Shown here: piece after piece, positions 34,934 through 42,994 of the stretch
How positions within the stretch are numbered: the stretch's first letter is position 1
Layout of the letters: the number at the start of each line of letters is the position of its first letter
Source of the DNA: Clostridium septicum
GTDB taxonomy: Bacteria > Bacillota > Clostridia > Clostridiales > Clostridiaceae
Direction: 5' to 3'
NCBI RefSeq assembly: GCF_003606265.1
Contig: NZ_CP023671.1
Coordinates: 1 to 64,000, forward strand
DNA length: 64,000 bases
Translations under genes and position numbers: made by a program
Notes under the pieces: generated by a model
Databases searched by the model: none
Seen by the model: only the letters and a program-made list of their open reading frames with translations
What the model was told of the DNA's origin: nothing

Positions 34934-36211
34934 ATGTTAAATTTAACAGAAGAATTAATGAAAAAAACTTATAATTTTAAGAAAGAAACTTTAGATTTAT
35001 ATGAAAAAGCCCTTAAAGAGGTTGAAAATGAATTCAAAATTTATGATGAAATAAGAGAATATAATCAATTAAAAGTATTAACTGCATTTCAAGAAGAAAG
35101 AATTAGTGAATCACATTTTACTAATTCATCTGGATATGGGTATGATGATATAGGAAGAGATTCATTAGATAAAGTTTATGCAAGAGTATTTAATACTGAG
35201 TCTGCTCTTGTTAGGCCTCATTTTGTTAATGGAACTCATGCAATAGGTTGTGCATTAATGGGAAATTTAAGAACTGGAGATACAATGCTTGCTATTTCAG
35301 GAGCACCTTATGATACATTACATAATATAATAGGAATTAGTGGCAAAGAGAATATAGGCTCTTTAAAAGAATATGGTGTTAATTATAAACAAATAGATTT
35401 AAAAGACGGAAAATTTGACTTGGCAAAGATAAAGGAAGCTTTAAACTCAGATAAAAGTATAAAACTTGTTCATATACAAAGAAGTACTGGATATGGATGG
35501 AGAAATTCATTTTTAGTCTCTGAAATAGGAGAAGTTATTAAGTTTGTTAAAGAATTAAGAGAAGATGTTGTAGTTTTTGTTGATAACTGTTATGGAGAAC
35601 TTATAGATACAATTGAACCAACGGATGTTGGAGCAGATCTTATAGCAGGATCATTAATAAAAAATATAGGTGGGGGTATAGCACCTACTGGGGGATATAT
35701 AGCTGGAAAGACAAAATATGTAGAACAAGCTGCTTTTAGATTAACAACGCCTGGTATTGGCGGTGAATGTGGTTCTACTTTCGGAGTAATGAGACAATTA
35801 TATCAAGGTCTGTTTTTAGCTCCTCATGTAGCTATAGAAGCAGTAAAAGGAGCTATATTTTGTGCTAAAATAATGGAACTTGCAGGTTTCGAAGTATTAC
35901 CCAAACCTACGGATAAAAGAAGCGATATAATACAAGCAATAAAATTTGGTAATAAGGAAAATCTAATTAATTTTTGTAAAGGAATCCAAAAAGGTTCCCC
36001 TATAGATTCTTTTGTAGAATGTGAGCCATGGGCTATGCCTGGGTATACTGACGAAGTTATAATGGCAGCTGGAGCATTTATTCAAGGATCATCCATTGAA
36101 TTATCTGCTGATGCACCTATAAGGGAGCCTTACATTGCATATTTACAAGGTGGATTAACCTTTGATCATGTGAAGATAGGTGTGCTTATTGCTTTAAATA
36201 AAATACTATAA
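34934..36211 (+). CDS. Methionine gamma-lyase-like PLP enzyme (YnbB/aluminium resistance family)
   Basis: A 425-residue fold-type I PLP protein of the family often annotated as aluminium resistance or methionine gamma-lyase. Motifs include SGYGYDDIGRDSLDKVYARVF near the start, PHFVNGTHAIGCALMGNL, the pre-Lys region VDNCYGELIDTIEPTDVGADL and the PLP lysine in GSLIKNIGGGIAPTGGYIAG. Relatives occur downstream of hfq in many Firmicutes. The reaction has not been firmly established. Translation may depend on the hairpin-spaced ribosome binding site just upstream. Confidence 0.85.
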   Translation: MLNLTEELMKKTYNFKKETLDLYEKALKEVENEFKIYDEIREYNQLKVLTAFQEERISESHFTNSSGYGYDDIGRDSLDKVYARVFNTESALVRPHFVNGTHAIGCALMGNLRTGDTMLAISGAPYDTLHNIIGISGKENIGSLKEYGVNYKQIDLKDGKFDLAKIKEALNSDKSIKLVHIQRSTGYGWRNSFLVSEIGEVIKFVKELREDVVVFVDNCYGELIDTIEPTDVGADLIAGSLIKNIGGGIAPTGGYIAGKTKYVEQAAFRLTTPGIGGECGSTFGVMRQLYQGLFLAPHVAIEAVKGAIFCAKIMELAGFEVLPKPTDKRSDIIQAIKFGNKENLINFCKGIQKGSPIDSFVECEPWAMPGYTDEVIMAAGAFIQGSSIELSADAPIREPYIAYLQGGLTFDHVKIGVLIALNKIL

Positions 36212-36212
36212 G

Positions 36213-36245
36213 AAATACAGGCAAAGTTATTCTTTGCCTGTATTT
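36213..36245. terminator. Bidirectional terminator overlapping the next gene's end
   Basis: Stem AAATACAGGCAAAG / CTTTGCCTGTATTT with a 5-base loop and T-run. The last residues (NTGKE) and the stop codon of the minus-strand gene at 36227 are encoded inside this hairpin. Confidence 0.88.
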
Positions 36246-36817
36246 TTATTATAGTATAATTTATTTGGCTTAATAAGTATATTATAATCATTATTAATAT
36301 TTTTAATTACTAAAATTAAATTTAGAATATCTTTGCTAGATAATATTGCATTTACAGAAGCTAATACATATAAATATATATTAAAACCTAATAAATAACT
36401 TAATATTGTTGGAATAAAAGTTAAAATTATTATAGGAATAAGTAAAAAGAAAATTATTCTATATTTACTTACAGAAGAATTAGAATAAACATTAACCGAT
36501 AAGGTTTTAAAATTAAATAGTAAATTAACATTATTACTAAATATTTTAGGTAAAGTTAAAGCATGTATAAATTCATGTAAAACTTTAATTAAGTAGTAGG
36601 TTAATAAAAATAGCATTAAAAACCTAATAAACGTACTAATAATTTTGCCGTTACAATAGAATAAGCTATATCCAAGTCCAAAAGCATATATTATAGATAT
36701 GGATATTTTTATTAATAAGTTAATAAAATTGAATTTATAAGTAGTTAGATTATTTACACTTTCTAATAAATCTTCATCATTTGTAGGAATAGAGCTTATT
36801 TCTTTTAAAAATTTCAT
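36227..36817 (-). CDS. DUF3267-type membrane zincin
   Basis: A 196-residue membrane protein with about four hydrophobic segments (about residues 32-50, 60-80, 117-137 and 140-160). VLHEFIHALTLPK holds the HExxH zinc motif just after the second segment, as in DUF3267 putative peptidases. The substrate is unknown. RBS lies before ATG 36817. It is downstream of lexA on the same strand but separated by a terminator. Confidence 0.75.
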   Translation of the reverse strand: MKFLKEISSIPTNDEDLLESVNNLTTYKFNFINLLIKISISIIYAFGLGYSLFYCNGKIISTFIRFLMLFLLTYYLIKVLHEFIHALTLPKIFSNNVNLLFNFKTLSVNVYSNSSVSKYRIIFFLLIPIIILTFIPTILSYLLGFNIYLYVLASVNAILSSKDILNLILVIKNINNDYNILIKPNKLYYNKNTGKE

Positions 36818-36852
36818 TATTCTTCCTCACAATCTATATATTTATAACAAAT

Positions 36853-36880
36853 AAGAGTCATATATAAATATATGACTCTT
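36853..36880 (-). terminator. lexA terminator
   Basis: Perfect 12-bp stem AAGAGTCATATA / TATATGACTCTT with loop TAAA, just past the lexA stop codon. Confidence 0.8.
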
Positions 36881-36886
36881 AATGTA

Positions 36887-37501
36887 TTAATATGCTCTAA
36901 ATAATCCTATTAACTTACCGAGAATACTACAATTATCTACTATTATAGGTTCCATATTATCATTTTCAGGTTGTAATCTAATATGATCTTTTTCTTTGAA
37001 AAATCTTTTTATAGTTGCTTCATTATCTATTAATGCAACTACTATGTCACCATCTTTTGCAGTTGAAGCTTTTTCTATAATTGCTAAGTCTTTATCATTT
37101 ATTCCTGCGTTAATCATACTTTCACCAGTAACTCTTAAAATAAATAGTTCATCATTATGTTTAATGTAATCTATTGGTATAGGAAAAGTATCTTCTATAT
37201 TTTCAGTTGCTAAAATAGGAACACCAGCAGTTACTCTACCTATTATAGGAATGTTTAACATTTCTCTTTTATTTAAAGTATCTCCTAAGATTTCTAAGGC
37301 TCTTGGTTTAGTTGGATCTCTTCGTATAAGTCCGTTATTTTCTAATTTTTTCAAATAACTATGGACTGTAGATGTTGACTTTAATGAAACTGCTGAGCAA
37401 ATTTCTCTTACAGATGGGGGATACCCTTTATTTTCTATATATAATTTTAAAAACTCATAAATCTCAAGTTGCTTATCTTTAACTTTTGTTGAATCACTCA
37501 T
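36887..37501 (-). CDS. lexA: SOS repressor LexA
   Basis: A 204-residue repressor of DNA-damage genes. The winged-helix domain is residues 1-70 ([25 protein letters not shown]). The self-cleavage bond is Ala92-Gly93 in GRVTAGVPI, the catalytic Ser128 is in GESMINAG and Lys165 in EATIKRFF, so RecA-stimulated cleavage should work. RBS GAGGTGA before ATG. An SOS box overlaps the promoter, showing autoregulation. It is divergent from the acidic protein gene at 37669. Confidence 0.97.
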   Translation of the reverse strand: MSDSTKVKDKQLEIYEFLKLYIENKGYPPSVREICSAVSLKSTSTVHSYLKKLENNGLIRRDPTKPRALEILGDTLNKREMLNIPIIGRVTAGVPILATENIEDTFPIPIDYIKHNDELFILRVTGESMINAGINDKDLAIIEKASTAKDGDIVVALIDNEATIKRFFKEKDHIRLQPENDNMEPIIVDNCSILGKLIGLFRAY

Positions 37502-37525
37502 AATATCACCTCGCTATTATTAAAT

Positions 37526-37554
37526 ATTATAACATAATATTTAATATATCTCAA
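37526..37554 (-). promoter_or_regulatory. lexA promoter
   Basis: On the minus strand TTGAGA (37554-37549), 17-base spacer, TATAAT (37531-37526), followed by the lexA start about 25 bases on. Confidence 0.75.
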
Positions 37555-37564
37555 ACTTATGTTC
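37553..37564 (-). promoter_or_regulatory. LexA (SOS) box over the lexA -35
   Basis: GAACATAAGTTT on the minus strand matches the Gram-positive LexA site GAAC-N4-GTTY. It overlaps the first bases of the lexA -35 hexamer, so bound LexA would block RNA polymerase. It is also about 30 bases upstream of the divergent -35 at 37592. Confidence 0.8.
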
Positions 37565-37591
37565 TTAAATGATATGTTAACTAAAATGTGT

Positions 37592-37620
37592 TTGAATTTT
37601 ACTATAACATTTGTTATAAT
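37592..37620 (+). promoter_or_regulatory. Sigma-A promoter for the acidic protein gene
   Basis: TTGAAT (37592-37597), 17-base spacer, TATAAT (37615-37620), 49 bases before ATG 37669. Confidence 0.75.
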
Positions 37621-37668
37621 AAAATTTGATTGTTTTATATATAATATAAATTATTAGGTGGTGCAGAT

Positions 37669-38052
37669 ATGATAAATGATAAATACACTGAAGATGATTA
37701 TTGTGATTTAAATAGAAAGAAAATATGTGATAATTGTGGGAAATGTCTAGAAGAACAAGGAATGGATATAAAAGCCATAAAAATAGAGGATATAGCTAAA
37801 ACAGTAGAAGAAAATGAATATTTAGAGAATGAGTTGAAAAAGGCATTAGAAGAATTAAAGAAAACTTCTAACAATGAAGAAGGGATTATGACAGCAGAAG
37901 AATTTCTAGCCGAAAATAATGAAGAAAGTGGGTATGTAGATGCTTTCGATCATATTGAGTATTTAGAAGATGGAGATTTTTTTGATGAAGTTAATTTAGA
38001 TGAACTTACAGAGGAAATTTTTCCAGGTGTTCGAAAGTTAAAATCTAAATAA
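37669..38052 (+). CDS. Unknown acidic 127-residue protein next to lexA
   Basis: A very acidic protein with an N-terminal zinc-like knuckle (KICDNCGKCLEEQGMD), a coiled-coil-like middle (NEYLENELKKALEELKK) and an acidic tail ending FPGVRKLKSK. It resembles conserved clostridial proteins of unknown function encoded beside lexA. It is transcribed divergently from lexA, with a consensus promoter. It may or may not belong to the SOS response; the LexA box is nearby but not on its core promoter. Confidence 0.65.
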   Translation: MINDKYTEDDYCDLNRKKICDNCGKCLEEQGMDIKAIKIEDIAKTVEENEYLENELKKALEELKKTSNNEEGIMTAEEFLAENNEESGYVDAFDHIEYLEDGDFFDEVNLDELTEEIFPGVRKLKSK

Positions 38053-38084
38053 ATAAAATGGATATAGATCTATCCATTTTATTT
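38051..38084. terminator. Bidirectional terminator
   Basis: Perfect 14-bp stem AAATAAAATGGATA / TATCCATTTTATTT with a 6-base loop, between the acidic protein gene and the convergent recombinase gene. Confidence 0.88.
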
Positions 38085-38118
38085 ATTTACTTTACATAAT
38101 AATTAATACGTATTCATT

Positions 38119-39486
38119 TTATAATTTTGATAAAGGGTTAGATTTAACAGCATCTCTTAATATATCATCATCGACGTGTGTATAAATTTGAGTAGTAGAA
38201 ATATTTTCATGACCTAATATATTCTGAAGACTCCTAATATCAACATTTCCATGCTTATACATTAAAGTAGCAGCTGTATGTCGTAATTTATGAGGAGTAT
38301 ATTTAGCATCTCTAAAACCTGCATTTTCTATATGTTTTTTTACTAACATTTCTACCGTCCGCTTATTAATTGGTTTATTTCGAGAGGAGAGTAGAAGATA
38401 TTTTTTATCTTCATTTAAAACTTTAGAATCATCTCTTACCTTCATGTAGTTATTAATAGCTTTTAAGCAAGCTTCATTAAGATACACAGTACGTTCTTTA
38501 TTACCTTTTCCCACTATAGTTAAAGTATCACCTTTAATTTTATTTATTTCAATAGAGCATAACTCCGAAAGTCTCATTCCACAATTTAAAAACAAAGTAA
38601 GTATACAATAATCACGATGAAAATTTTTATCATTTACACTTAAAGAATTTAATAAATCTATACTCTGATCTAAAGTTAAATAAACTGGATGACGTTTATT
38701 AATTTTAGGGGATTCTAGTTCTAAGGTAGGATTTTCATCTATAATTTTAGCTTTTATATTTAAAAATTTAAAATAAGATTTTAAAGTAGCAACTTTTCTA
38801 GCTCTGGCATAAGTACCATTAGCCCTTTGTTTCTCAACAAAAGATAAAAATGCATATATATCTGTAAGCTTAATTTTTCTTATAAAAGAATTATCTATAT
38901 CTGATATTTCTATTTCTTCAAATTCTAAGCTAGGGTTTGTAATTAAACCTTTATAAACTTTTAAAAATCTAAAAAATAAAATTAAATCAATTTTATATCC
39001 ATTTATAGTATTTAAAGATTTTCCTTTTATTGTTTCCAAGTAATTTAAAAAATCAACCAAGGATTCTGGTAATTTTTGAGTTTCAGATACTTTAATTCCG
39101 AACTTTGATGCGATATCAGAAGTATTAGAATTCGAATTTTTAACAGAAAGAGGGTTCGTGTTTATAACTTTAGGTTTAATTTTTTTTGATTTTTTTATAC
39201 TTCTGTTAAGTCCTAATTCTTTTAACCAAATTTGAATATTTCTAATTCCAGTATCATAAACACAAGATAGTTGCTTAGTAGTTAGCTTTTGCTTTTGAAC
39301 TAGTATATACAAGTCTTTAATTAAATATTTATATCCTCGTTCTGAATTTAATTCATAATAATTTTTAAATATTCTATCTAGTTTTCTTAAATCAGAATCA
39401 GTAAGGTTTATATTTAATAGATTCTTTATTTCGTCATTATATTTATAGTTTTTATATTTTAAAGTTTTATTTCGCGAATCATTCAT
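38119..39486 (-). CDS. Tyrosine site-specific recombinase with extended N-terminus
   Basis: A 455-residue XerC/D-like recombinase. The catalytic domain is C-terminal: Arg in LNCGMRLSELCSIEI, Lys in the GKGNKERTVYL hairpin, HKLRHTAATLM (His, Arg), GHENISTTQIYTHV (His and nucleophile Tyr). A SAM-like core-binding domain precedes it (SLVDFLNYLETIKGKSLNTINGYKIDLILFFRF). About 130 extra N-terminal residues include an HTH-like stretch (LTTKQLSCVYDTGIRNIQIWLKEL) not found in plain XerC/XerD. RBS GGAGGTG. No phage genes flank it, so it may be chromosomal in role. A lox/dif-like palindrome lies about 75 bases upstream. Confidence 0.88.
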   Translation of the reverse strand: MNDSRNKTLKYKNYKYNDEIKNLLNINLTDSDLRKLDRIFKNYYELNSERGYKYLIKDLYILVQKQKLTTKQLSCVYDTGIRNIQIWLKELGLNRSIKKSKKIKPKVINTNPLSVKNSNSNTSDIASKFGIKVSETQKLPESLVDFLNYLETIKGKSLNTINGYKIDLILFFRFLKVYKGLITNPSLEFEEIEISDIDNSFIRKIKLTDIYAFLSFVEKQRANGTYARARKVATLKSYFKFLNIKAKIIDENPTLELESPKINKRHPVYLTLDQSIDLLNSLSVNDKNFHRDYCILTLFLNCGMRLSELCSIEINKIKGDTLTIVGKGNKERTVYLNEACLKAINNYMKVRDDSKVLNEDKKYLLLSSRNKPINKRTVEMLVKKHIENAGFRDAKYTPHKLRHTAATLMYKHGNVDIRSLQNILGHENISTTQIYTHVDDDILRDAVKSNPLSKL

Positions 39487-39950
39487 TTTTAAACACCTCC
39501 AATAGGCTTTAAACCCTTTATTTTATTATATCATAGCTATATTCGTTTTTCAATATAACGAACTTCACTAAATGTATATTTAGCGAAGTTTATTTTATAA
39601 AAATTTAAAATTAACTATAATATTTTTACTATGATAATTAAGATATTATAAAATATAAAGCTTAATTATACAGAAAAATAAATTTCAAAAATATAATATC
39701 CGTATAAATCTACATTTTTCTTTTGTTTAAAATATAACCTTCTTTATAAAAGACTTTTTAAGTATAATGTATCAAATAATGTATATGAAAAAAATGCTAT
39801 ACAATAACTCGGTATATTTATATTCACATTTTAATTAACATATGTTAATTAATTATAAATTGAAAATTATAAACAAAGGAATTTTTAATTTATAATTATT
39901 TCCCATTTTTTTACAACTGGTATTTTCCATATGTTTTATTATGTAAAGTG
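39487..39950. other. 464-base intergenic region rich in palindromes
   Basis: Besides the near-palindrome at 39561-39590, it holds TTCGTT / AACGAA (39543-39563 region) just upstream of the recombinase gene, a perfect 22-bp palindrome at 39831-39852 with arms TTAATTAACAT / ATGTTAATTAA, and further AATTATAAATT / AATTTATAATT arms beyond it. No coding region is seen. It may hold recombination or operator sites, or a small RNA. Confidence 0.5.
39561..39590. repeat. Lox/dif-like near-palindrome upstream of tyrosine recombinase
   Basis: Arms AACTTCACTAAAT and ATTTAGCGAAGTT (12 of 13 positions complementary) around a 4-base centre GTAT. The architecture and AACTTC ends recall recombinase core sites such as loxP. 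The following T-tract is weak and no plus-strand gene reads into it, so it does not look like an ordinary terminator. Its function is not shown. Confidence 0.45.
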
Positions 39951-39983
39951 ATTTAATAGACGCTTTTAAAGCGTCTATTAAAT
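39951..39983 (-). terminator. Terminator of the DUF2828 gene
   Basis: 16-bp perfect arms beginning ATTTAATAGACGCTTT around a single base, ending directly at the stop codon of the minus-strand gene. Confidence 0.75.
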
Positions 39984-41453
39984 TTATAATATTATATCTT
40001 CATAACGATTGTCTTCTAACTTCCTTATCATTAATAATTTTTCTGATATGCATTCTCCTTTTATTGAAAGTTTAAAGAGTTCTTTACTATAACCCTTAAT
40101 GATAATGCAATTATTTTTATTAAAAATACTTTTATTATTATCATCTTCATCAATTATCCAAAGCTTAATATTAGGAAGTAAAAATCCTGCTAATTTCCAT
40201 TTTTCTTTTATTTCTTTTAATAGCTCCTCAGTAAAATAGTCTTCATCTAGGCTATTATTTGAAATTATTAAGATATTTTGGGGAATTTCTTTATATGTTA
40301 ACCCTTCTTTCAAAGATGTAAATAATATCATATCTAGCGCGGTGGATATATTAATTTCACTAAATAAATTGTTAGCTTTAATAGATTCAATTTGTTCATA
40401 TAATGATAATGGCTCTATTTTCATAAATTTAGGATTTTTATCAAAATATATATAGTGATTTTTAAATCTATTATTGTTAAATTTTTTATATAGAAGTATA
40501 TTGCTTATAGCTAATTTATATGATATTGAGTGTTTGTTACATCCTGATCCACTTATAGCTAAAGTTATAAGAGTATCTTTGATATCAGATATATAATTAT
40601 TACAAACTACGTTCCAAAGATTTGAATAAACATCAATATTCTCTCTATTATTATCATTTAAAATATTATCTACTACATTAAAAGGCGTTTCTGTTAAAAT
40701 GTTTTTATCTAGCTTAATAGATCTTTTTTTCTCTCTTTGTTTTAAAGATTTTAAATGCTTTTGAAATTCAATTTTATCATTTTTTATAAGTGCTTTTCTA
40801 TATCTAATAATTGTACTTAATGATAGCTTTGAATAATTAATATTAGAATAATTCTTTGAACTTAAATTATGTTCTATTATTCCTATTTTTTTTCTTAAAG
40901 TGCTTAATATTTTTCTATATTCTTTTGGGGTATAACCTAAAAGTTCTCTAGTTTTTTTACCTAACAACTTAGATGCTTTAGATGAGGTATTTTCTGATTT
41001 TAACCACTTGCCAAGTGTTGTAGGACTTTTACAGTTTAAATCTAATGTTATCTGTCTTTTGAAGATACAAATAACATTAGATTCTAATGGTGTATCAAAT
41101 AAAGAATAAAAATCATCCCATCTTCCATATTTAGGGATTAAGTGAAGATTCTTTTTTAATAAATCAGGATTAGATAATGCAAGATATTTAATTAAAATGT
41201 TAAATATCCTTCTCTCTCCTTCTCCACACTTCTTATCTCTTACATAAAATAGAGATTTTATTGCAAGGATTTTATTAGAATATAATACTCTTCTAAATAG
41301 TTCTATTATTTTATCATCACCTTCATTCCTAAGATTAGGAACTTCTTGAAGAAACTCAAGAACAGCAGATTGATTATTATCACTTTGCAAATCATCTATA
41401 CTTGATACTTTATATAATTCTTCTCTAAACTTATTTATAAATTTATTAGCCAT
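39984..41453 (-). CDS. DUF2828 / Ro (TROVE)-like protein with degraded MIDAS
   Basis: A 489-residue protein. Residues about 50-120 carry the DUF2828/TROVE-like helical repeat signature (LFYVRDKKCGEGERRIFNILIKYLAL ... IPKYGRWDDFYSLF), related to the RNA-binding ring of Ro60. The C-terminal half is a vWA fold, but its metal site is damaged: the first motif reads LAISGSG where DxSxS is expected, and the later Asp position reads IISNNSLDED. It probably binds RNA or protein without MIDAS metal. RBS GAAGGG. Monocistronic. A phage origin is possible because DUF2828 proteins occur in phages. Confidence 0.7.
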   Translation of the reverse strand: MANKFINKFREELYKVSSIDDLQSDNNQSAVLEFLQEVPNLRNEGDDKIIELFRRVLYSNKILAIKSLFYVRDKKCGEGERRIFNILIKYLALSNPDLLKKNLHLIPKYGRWDDFYSLFDTPLESNVICIFKRQITLDLNCKSPTTLGKWLKSENTSSKASKLLGKKTRELLGYTPKEYRKILSTLRKKIGIIEHNLSSKNYSNINYSKLSLSTIIRYRKALIKNDKIEFQKHLKSLKQREKKRSIKLDKNILTETPFNVVDNILNDNNRENIDVYSNLWNVVCNNYISDIKDTLITLAISGSGCNKHSISYKLAISNILLYKKFNNNRFKNHYIYFDKNPKFMKIEPLSLYEQIESIKANNLFSEINISTALDMILFTSLKEGLTYKEIPQNILIISNNSLDEDYFTEELLKEIKEKWKLAGFLLPNIKLWIIDEDDNNKSIFNKNNCIIIKGYSKELFKLSIKGECISEKLLMIRKLEDNRYEDIIL

Positions 41454-41621
41454 ACTATCATCCCTTCAGTTAATTTACAAGACACTACTCTATTTATAAT
41501 AAAGGAGATTGTGTATAAAAGCTGAACGTGTCTTTAACAAGATACTTTTTATAAAATGTTGTATAGCTGGAAGTATCTTAATATTATAAATATATGGTTA
41601 TTTATTTCTTGTAGAACAAAA

Positions 41622-41641
41622 AAGTGCCTTTTTAGGCACTT
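41622..41641 (-). terminator. Terminator after the small gene at 41640
   Basis: Stem AAGTGCCT / AGGCACTT with a 4-base loop; on the minus strand it is followed by TTTTTTG. It overlaps the stop codon of the gene it serves. Confidence 0.85.
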
Positions 41642-41825
41642 AATTTTTTTCTTGAGTTTTATTTATTAAAGAACTTTTTATTAATTCTGATTTAGAAAAT
41701 CCATTTTTAAAAACTCGTATCTGTTTATATTTAACTCCATTTAAGATAAAATCTAATAAATCTATTCTATCACCTATATATATTAAAGGTTCCTTTTTAC
41801 CTTTTATAAAAATATTTAATTCCAT
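41640..41825 (-). CDS. Unknown 61-residue protein in the MBOAT operon
   Basis: A small protein, MELNIFIKGKKEPLIYIGDRIDLLDFILNGVKY at the start, no family recognised; a beta-rich small domain seems likely. The start is ATG 41825 with GGAGG five bases upstream; an earlier in-frame ATG at 41849 lacks a site. It is 25 bases downstream of the DHHW gene and is the last gene before the terminator, so it is part of the MBOAT-DHHW transcript. Confidence 0.6.
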   Translation of the reverse strand: MELNIFIKGKKEPLIYIGDRIDLLDFILNGVKYKQIRVFKNGFSKSELIKSSLINKTQEKN

Positions 41826-41850
41826 AATAACCTCCATTAGTAGTAACATA

Positions 41851-42981
41851 TTAATATTTAAATTTTACTATATTTACATCTTCAGATAAATTAACTATAT
41901 TATACATAATTAAAACTTCATTAAAAGACTTGTCTTTTATAAATTCTTTTATTTTTTGGTTAAAGCTTCTTAAATCTATAACATATACTTCTTCAAAATT
42001 GTAAGTTAAGAAATTTACAAAACAGTTGGCGTACGAGTCTTTAAATACTAAGACTCGTTTTCCTTTTATATTATCATTTACATCTTTATTCCTTATAATT
42101 GTTAATCCATTATTTCCTCTTAAGAAGGCAGAGTATTTATCTCGCTCTTTAAATTTATTTAAATCATATAAACTTTTATAAGCAATACCATCAATAGATA
42201 TTTCTAAATTATTATCTTCAAAATATGTTATAGTATCACTTTGGGAATTAAATAACTTAGCTTTTGAAAAATAACTTCCATAAAAACCTGGAATAGAATA
42301 ATTAACTAGACTATTTATATCTACAGGGGTTAAATTTAACGATTTAACATATGTATAATAAGCTATATACGCCCCATAACTAGTCCAGTGATGATCAGTT
42401 TTATAATATATGTAATCTTTCTTATTGTTAATAAGAGGAGTTACAACATCTAAAGTATTTAGACTTAGCTTATTAAAGTAGCTGTATATTGAACTTATTA
42501 TTTTCTTCTCATCTATTAACTCCAATCCAATTGGCAATTTTTCTTCATATATAGTATATGAATTTGGGATTAACATTAGCGTACTGTTAGATTGTATTTC
42601 CCTAACAAAATCTTCTATAGCTAGTATATTCTTATTTAATCTATCTAAATTTAGATTTTGCTGTTTTTGAAACATAAAACCATCCTTAGTATATATTATA
42701 CCATTATTTTCTCTTTTACCTAATAAATATTCAGTTATAGATTTTAAATCAATCCACAAATCTCTAAATATAAATTGATCATTAATATAATTATTGTAGT
42801 TGTTAATATAATCGCTATAAAAAAGGTTATATAATGTAAATTTAGGTTTTTGACTCAGGGATCTATTTTCTAGTTCTGAAAAGAAATTAATGGGCTTAAC
42901 AATATCTAAAAATGTAAAAATAACAATTATTATAGTAAAAAAAGTAAAAAGAGGATATTTCATTATTTTCTTTATAGGCAC
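41851..42981 (-). CDS. DHHW-family (AlgX/AlgJ-like) acetyl-transfer partner protein
   Basis: A 376-residue membrane-anchored protein: one N-terminal transmembrane segment (YPLFTFFTIIIVIFTFLDIV, residues 8-27) and an extracytoplasmic SGNH-like domain with the signature DHHW (YKTDHHWTSYGAY, about residue 196). Such proteins pair with MBOAT transporters/acyltransferases to O-acetylate extracellular polymers. The start is GTG 42981 with AGGAGG nine bases upstream. It begins 13 bases after the MBOAT gene, clearly one operon. Confidence 0.85.
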   Translation of the reverse strand: MPIKKIMKYPLFTFFTIIIVIFTFLDIVKPINFFSELENRSLSQKPKFTLYNLFYSDYINNYNNYINDQFIFRDLWIDLKSITEYLLGKRENNGIIYTKDGFMFQKQQNLNLDRLNKNILAIEDFVREIQSNSTLMLIPNSYTIYEEKLPIGLELIDEKKIISSIYSYFNKLSLNTLDVVTPLINNKKDYIYYKTDHHWTSYGAYIAYYTYVKSLNLTPVDINSLVNYSIPGFYGSYFSKAKLFNSQSDTITYFEDNNLEISIDGIAYKSLYDLNKFKERDKYSAFLRGNNGLTIIRNKDVNDNIKGKRVLVFKDSYANCFVNFLTYNFEEVYVIDLRSFNQKIKEFIKDKSFNEVLIMYNIVNLSEDVNIVKFKY

Positions 42982-42994
42982 TTTAAAATTCCTC

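Noticed and set aside
38119..41453. Possible prophage or integrative element, because a tyrosine recombinase and a phage-type DUF2828 gene are adjacent
   Set aside because: There are no structural, replication or regulatory phage genes, no att-like direct repeats were seen, and core genes flank both sides closely.
41454..41639. Y RNA-like gene upstream of the Ro-like protein
   Set aside because: Some short complementary stretches exist, but no convincing long stem with conserved ends could be drawn by eye. It is kept only as something to test.
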